Shown piece by piece: positions 60,914 to 64,000 of a stretch of DNA of 64,000 nt (position 1 is the first letter of the stretch; each line of letters begins with the position of its first letter). Position numbers and translations under genes: made by a program. Below the pieces are notes generated by a model. The model worked only from the letters and a program-made list of their open reading frames with translations, ran no database searches and was not told the origin of the DNA. The stretch lies in the NCBI RefSeq assembly GCF_022669015.1, contig NZ_JAKKSL010000004.1, positions 310,001 through 374,000 on the forward strand, read 5' to 3'. The DNA is from Colwellia maritima. GTDB lineage: Bacteria; Pseudomonadota; Gammaproteobacteria; Enterobacterales; Alteromonadaceae.

Positions 60914-62798
60914 GTGAAAGTCCTCTGTAGGAAGATCACCGTTTAATGAGTTTTATTAAACGCTAACTACTAGCGAATGGCAAGGGCTTTTCTGCGAAGA
61001 ATGGTCTGAAGGAAGCCGCTAGCAAATTTGTGAGCTGATGAACAAGAACATCATATGAGGCGTAGACTAGAGGTGAGTTAGCCAAGCATAACGAAACCAT
61101 GTGATCTAATGGTCACCGTAAATGATGCAGCAGTGCAAAGAAAGTACATGCACTTATCTGGGGAGATCTGCTTAACACGCAATCGGCATTAAACCAGTAA
61201 GGCTCTGGTTAATAAGTGCCTTGGCTTCGTTGAATACATCGACGACGAAGAGCGAATGAGATGTAAACCGATAGCGCCAATGATGGTAACGTCAATGGTG
61301 ATTAAGTAGAAGTCAGCAGACGGCATAGTAGCCAAATGCCCATCGTAATGGTTGGGACACGGTGAAGGCCTGAACATTAACTTAAGGAGGAACATTTATG
61401 CATTTGAATACATCAAAATTACCGTCAGGTAATGATGTTATTGAGCATGGCATATCAACTGACCTTACATGAAAATCTCATCGAAAAGCTGTTAAGCCCT
61501 GCTAATTTGGATAATGCTTGGAAACGAGTCAAAGCCAACAAAGGTAGTGCAGGTATTGATGGGATGACGATAGATGATTTTCCCACTTTTGCTAACGCAA
61601 ACTGGGAACACATCAAAACACAGATAGCTCAAGGAACATACCGACCTAGCCCCGTGCTACGGGTCAACATTCCTAAGCCCGATGGTGGCACGCGAAAACT
61701 GGGTATTCCTACCGTACTCGATAGGTTTATCCAACAAGCAATCCACCAAGTACTCAATCCACTATTCGACCCGCATTTTTCACCTTACAGCTATGGTTTT
61801 CGCCCAAACTGCAATGCAGCACAAGCGGTAACACATTTGCAAACAGGTATTAAATCGGGTCGTAAAATAGCCATTGATATTGACTTATCTAAATTCTTTG
61901 ACCGAGTTAATCATGATTTACTCATGCATAAACTCGGTTTGAAAATAAAAGATAAAGTATTGATGAAACTGATTGGGCGCTACTTACGCGCAAGAATTGT
62001 TGAACACGGTAAGCGAGTAAAACCAACCCAAGGCGTACCACAAGGAGGGCCATTGTCACCGTTACTCTCTAATATCATGCTTGACGAGCTTGATAAAACG
62101 TTGGAAAAACGAGGACATCACTTCGCCCGTTATGCGGACGACTTCACCATTTTGGTGAAAACTAAGCGAGCAGGCGAACGCGTTTTAACGAGTATTAGCT
62201 TGTTTATAAAGCAAATCCTTAAACTCGTCGTTAACGAGAAGAAAAGTCGTGTAGGCGCGGTAAAAGAGACCAGGTTTTTAGGTTTTGGTTTCAAATATGG
62301 GCGAATCAAAATACATGATAATTCATTGCAGCGTTTTAAATACCGTGTGCGAGAGTTAACTAACAGAAATTGGGGCATTGCCATGAGCAAGCAAATTGCG
62401 AGCCTTAACCGATATCTGCGAGGATGGGGAAACTACTTCCTCATCGCCAACGATTATCAGTTATGTGTCGATTTAGATCAATGGATCCGCCGAAGAATAC
62501 GGATGTGTTTTTGGCGACAATGGCGCAAGCCAAGATCCAAAGTGAAAAATCTATTAAAACGGGGTGTTCCACTAGCGCTAGCAATTAGCTGTGGAGCGAC
62601 AAGAAAAGGGGTATGGCGAAGTGCGAAAACCAAAGGGATAAATCAAGCATTGAGCAACGAGTATTTAGCCAATGCAGGTTTAGTATCACTTAGGGATATC
62701 TGGATTAAAATCCATCATGGTTAATGAACCGCCCTGTGCGGAGCCGCATGCAGGGTGGTGTGGGGGGCCGGAGGGTAGAAACCTCCGGCTACCCGATT
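60914..62798 (+). mobile_element. Group II intron
   Basis: The 5' end is at about GTGAAAG (60914); the exact base is uncertain. The 3' end shows a domain V-like hairpin at 62726-62758 (GAACCGCC...GAGCCGCATG...GGTGG) and a domain VI-like hairpin at 62767-62789 (GCCGGAGG-GTAGAAA-CCTCCGGC), ending near TACCCGAT. A reverse transcriptase is encoded in the middle. The intron sits between a hypothetical gene and an IS91-like element. Confidence 0.8.
61399..62724 (+). CDS. Group II intron reverse transcriptase/maturase
   Basis: AAGGAGG lies 8 bases before an ATG at 61399, whose short frame (MHLNTSKLPSGNDVIEHGI) resembles the usual N-terminus but stops at 61474. The long frame starts at 61432 or, more likely in protein terms, at 61447 (MAYQLTLHENLIEKLL). 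Either a frameshift near 61440-61470 or a short leader explains this. The 425-430-residue part has RT motifs KGSAGIDGMTIDDF, QGVPQGGPLSPLLSN, the catalytic FARYADDFTIL, and the maturase domain (SLNRYLRGWGNYF). No HNH endonuclease is present. It splices and mobilises the intron. Confidence 0.9.
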
Positions 62799-62885
62799 TG
62801 AACGAAGCCGCTTTGCGGCAGAATAAGACAAAATCGTCTGTACTTACCTTAACTGTCAATACTGGCAGCCCTTAAGGAGTACACC

Positions 62886-63797
62886 ATGAATATTACCCAA
62901 CAAACACGTTTTAATTTATTAGCTCAATCTTACCTTAACGAACTGACCTTGCAAGGAAAAAGTGAAAAAACAATTGATGCCTATTGTCGTTGTATCAGGC
63001 AAACCGCGACCTTCTTTGATACCTGCCCTGATAACTTAACCGTTGATGCCCTTAAAACCTACTTTCTGTATCTCGTTGAGCATAAATCATGGAGTCACGT
63101 TAAAATTACCCGTTGCGCCATTCAGTTTTTATACACCCATGTGCTAAAGCGCCCTTGGCAATGGGTAGATATTGTCAAACCACCCAAGGTACAAGCACTG
63201 CAAGATGTGTTATCCGTCGCTGAAGTCGCCGCTATTATTAACACCACACGCCAATTGCGTTACCAAGTGTATTATCTCACCACGTACAGTTTAGGCTTAC
63301 GGTTAAGTGAAACCTTGAACCTGACCATTGCCGATATCGACAGTCACTTAATGCAGGTGCATTTACGTTATACCAAAAGCAAAAAAGATCGCATTGTGCC
63401 ACTACCCCATGCCACATTACTTGCCTTACGCCATTACTGGAAAACCCATCGCCACCCCACGTTATTATTTCCTGGGGGTAAACCACCGCATTGTCGTGAG
63501 GGAAAAACCTTAGTCATGGATAAAGGCGGCGTACAAAAAACCATTAAACTTGTGGCTAACGCCTGTGGTATTACCAAAAACGTGCACGTGCATACGCTTA
63601 GGCATTCTATTGCTACGCATTTGCTTGAGCGCGGTGCCAGTTTGCGCTCTATTCAAGTGTTTTTAGGGCACGCATGCCCTAAAACCACTGCGCTTTATAC
63701 GCGTATGACTGAAGAGGTTGCTCAAAACAGCCAGTTATTACACAACGATATTATCGATAGTCTTGATATCACTTGGCAGGAGCAACCTCATGATTGA
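62886..63797 (+). CDS. Tyrosine-family site-specific integrase/recombinase of an IS91-like element
   Basis: AAGGAG precedes the ATG by 8 bases. The 303-residue protein has a SAM-like N-terminal domain and the catalytic set: Arg in SLGLRLSETLNL, Lys in YTKSKKDRIVPLP, HTLRHSIATHLLERG (H-x-x-R), His in FLGHACPKTTALYTRM and the nucleophile Tyr. Its stop overlaps the start of an IS91-type transposase at 63790, as in IS91 relatives that carry an accessory integrase gene. The pair forms one mobile unit starting just after the group II intron. Confidence 0.9.
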   Translation: MNITQQTRFNLLAQSYLNELTLQGKSEKTIDAYCRCIRQTATFFDTCPDNLTVDALKTYFLYLVEHKSWSHVKITRCAIQFLYTHVLKRPWQWVDIVKPPKVQALQDVLSVAEVAAIINTTRQLRYQVYYLTTYSLGLRLSETLNLTIADIDSHLMQVHLRYTKSKKDRIVPLPHATLLALRHYWKTHRHPTLLFPGGKPPHCREGKTLVMDKGGVQKTIKLVANACGITKNVHVHTLRHSIATHLLERGASLRSIQVFLGHACPKTTALYTRMTEEVAQNSQLLHNDIIDSLDITWQEQPHD

Positions 63798-64000
63798 GCT
63801 TGCCCAGATAGCCAGACAGTATCATCATGACTTTATCCAACACTATGGCGCTAAAATGAACGGGGTACACCACCAAGCGCTCACGCAGATGATGGCATGT
63901 CATACCCCACAAGCCGGGGCGATGTTGTATCATTGCGATGATTGTCAAACCGACAGTACGGTTTACCCGTCCTGTGGTCACCGACATTGTCCGGCGTGTC
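63790..64000 (+). CDS. IS91-family transposase, N-terminal part (3' end outside window)
   Basis: The ATG at 63790 overlaps the integrase stop. The 70 visible residues contain the N-terminal zinc-finger typical of IS91/ISCR transposases: YHCDDCQTDSTVYPSCGHRHCPAC. The frame is open to the window edge. These transposases are HUH enzymes that move by rolling circle. Confidence 0.85.
   Translation, partial: MIELAQIARQYHHDFIQHYGAKMNGVHHQALTQMMACHTPQAGAMLYHCDDCQTDSTVYPSCGHRHCPAC

Overview
The window looks like a marine, Colwellia/Thalassotalea-like gammaproteobacterium (Alteromonadales). This rests on AT-rich coding sequence, a PEP-CTERM protein, REP-associated transposases, a xylan/pentose polysaccharide locus and a mannitol locus typical of alga-associated strains. 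The genus is inference. No rRNA, tRNA or CRISPR was seen.

Layout. (1) 1-19.7 kb is a secreted-protein island. It holds two parvulin-type chaperones, a large lipoprotein with thrombospondin-3 repeats, a large secreted core protein (5055-8470), small lipoproteins and a zinc phospholipase C-like protein in a diverged tandem duplication. It ends with an orphan, start-less second copy of the core's C-terminal half (13616-18253). That copy carries a different tail: Ig-like and LamG domains, a hydrophobic segment and a PD-(D/E)XK-type nuclease domain, followed 10 bp later by a candidate immunity gene. I read this as a polymorphic-toxin-like system with exchangeable tips. (2) 19.7-23 kb is a nest of RAYT transposases, REP-like repeats and a GNAT acetyltransferase. 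(3) 23.1-31.3 kb has an MsbA-like ABC exporter and a mannitol locus: NCS1 transporter, mannitol 2-dehydrogenase, fructokinase, SorC regulator, HAD phosphatase. (4) 31.9-50.7 kb is a xylan/pentose locus: GH10 xylanase, three GH43 enzymes, a GPH symporter and an oxidative (Weimberg-type) pathway of lactonase, IlvD-type dehydratase, FAH-type dehydratase and 2-oxoglutarate semialdehyde dehydrogenase. A GntR-like LacI regulator is divergent from it, with a perfect 16-bp operator between. No sugar dehydrogenase is present. (5) 51.2-57 kb is accessory DNA: an integron-type cassette with attC, a REP cluster, a 135-base poly-G run, a RAYT, a DapA-like gene and a second cassette-like methyltransferase. 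(6) 57.1-60.1 kb has an M9-type collagenase with a dockerin-like end next to a cohesin-like PEP-CTERM protein. (7) 60.4-64 kb has a group II intron and an IS91-like element with a tyrosine integrase.

Caution: at least 25 genes or gene pieces are split by 1-2 nt shifts, many at homopolymers, including conserved metabolic genes (Walker A of the ABC exporter, the IlvD dehydratase, GH10). With the poly-G run this points to uncorrected indels in the assembly rather than mass gene decay. I therefore give composite gene spans and state where the reading frame changes.
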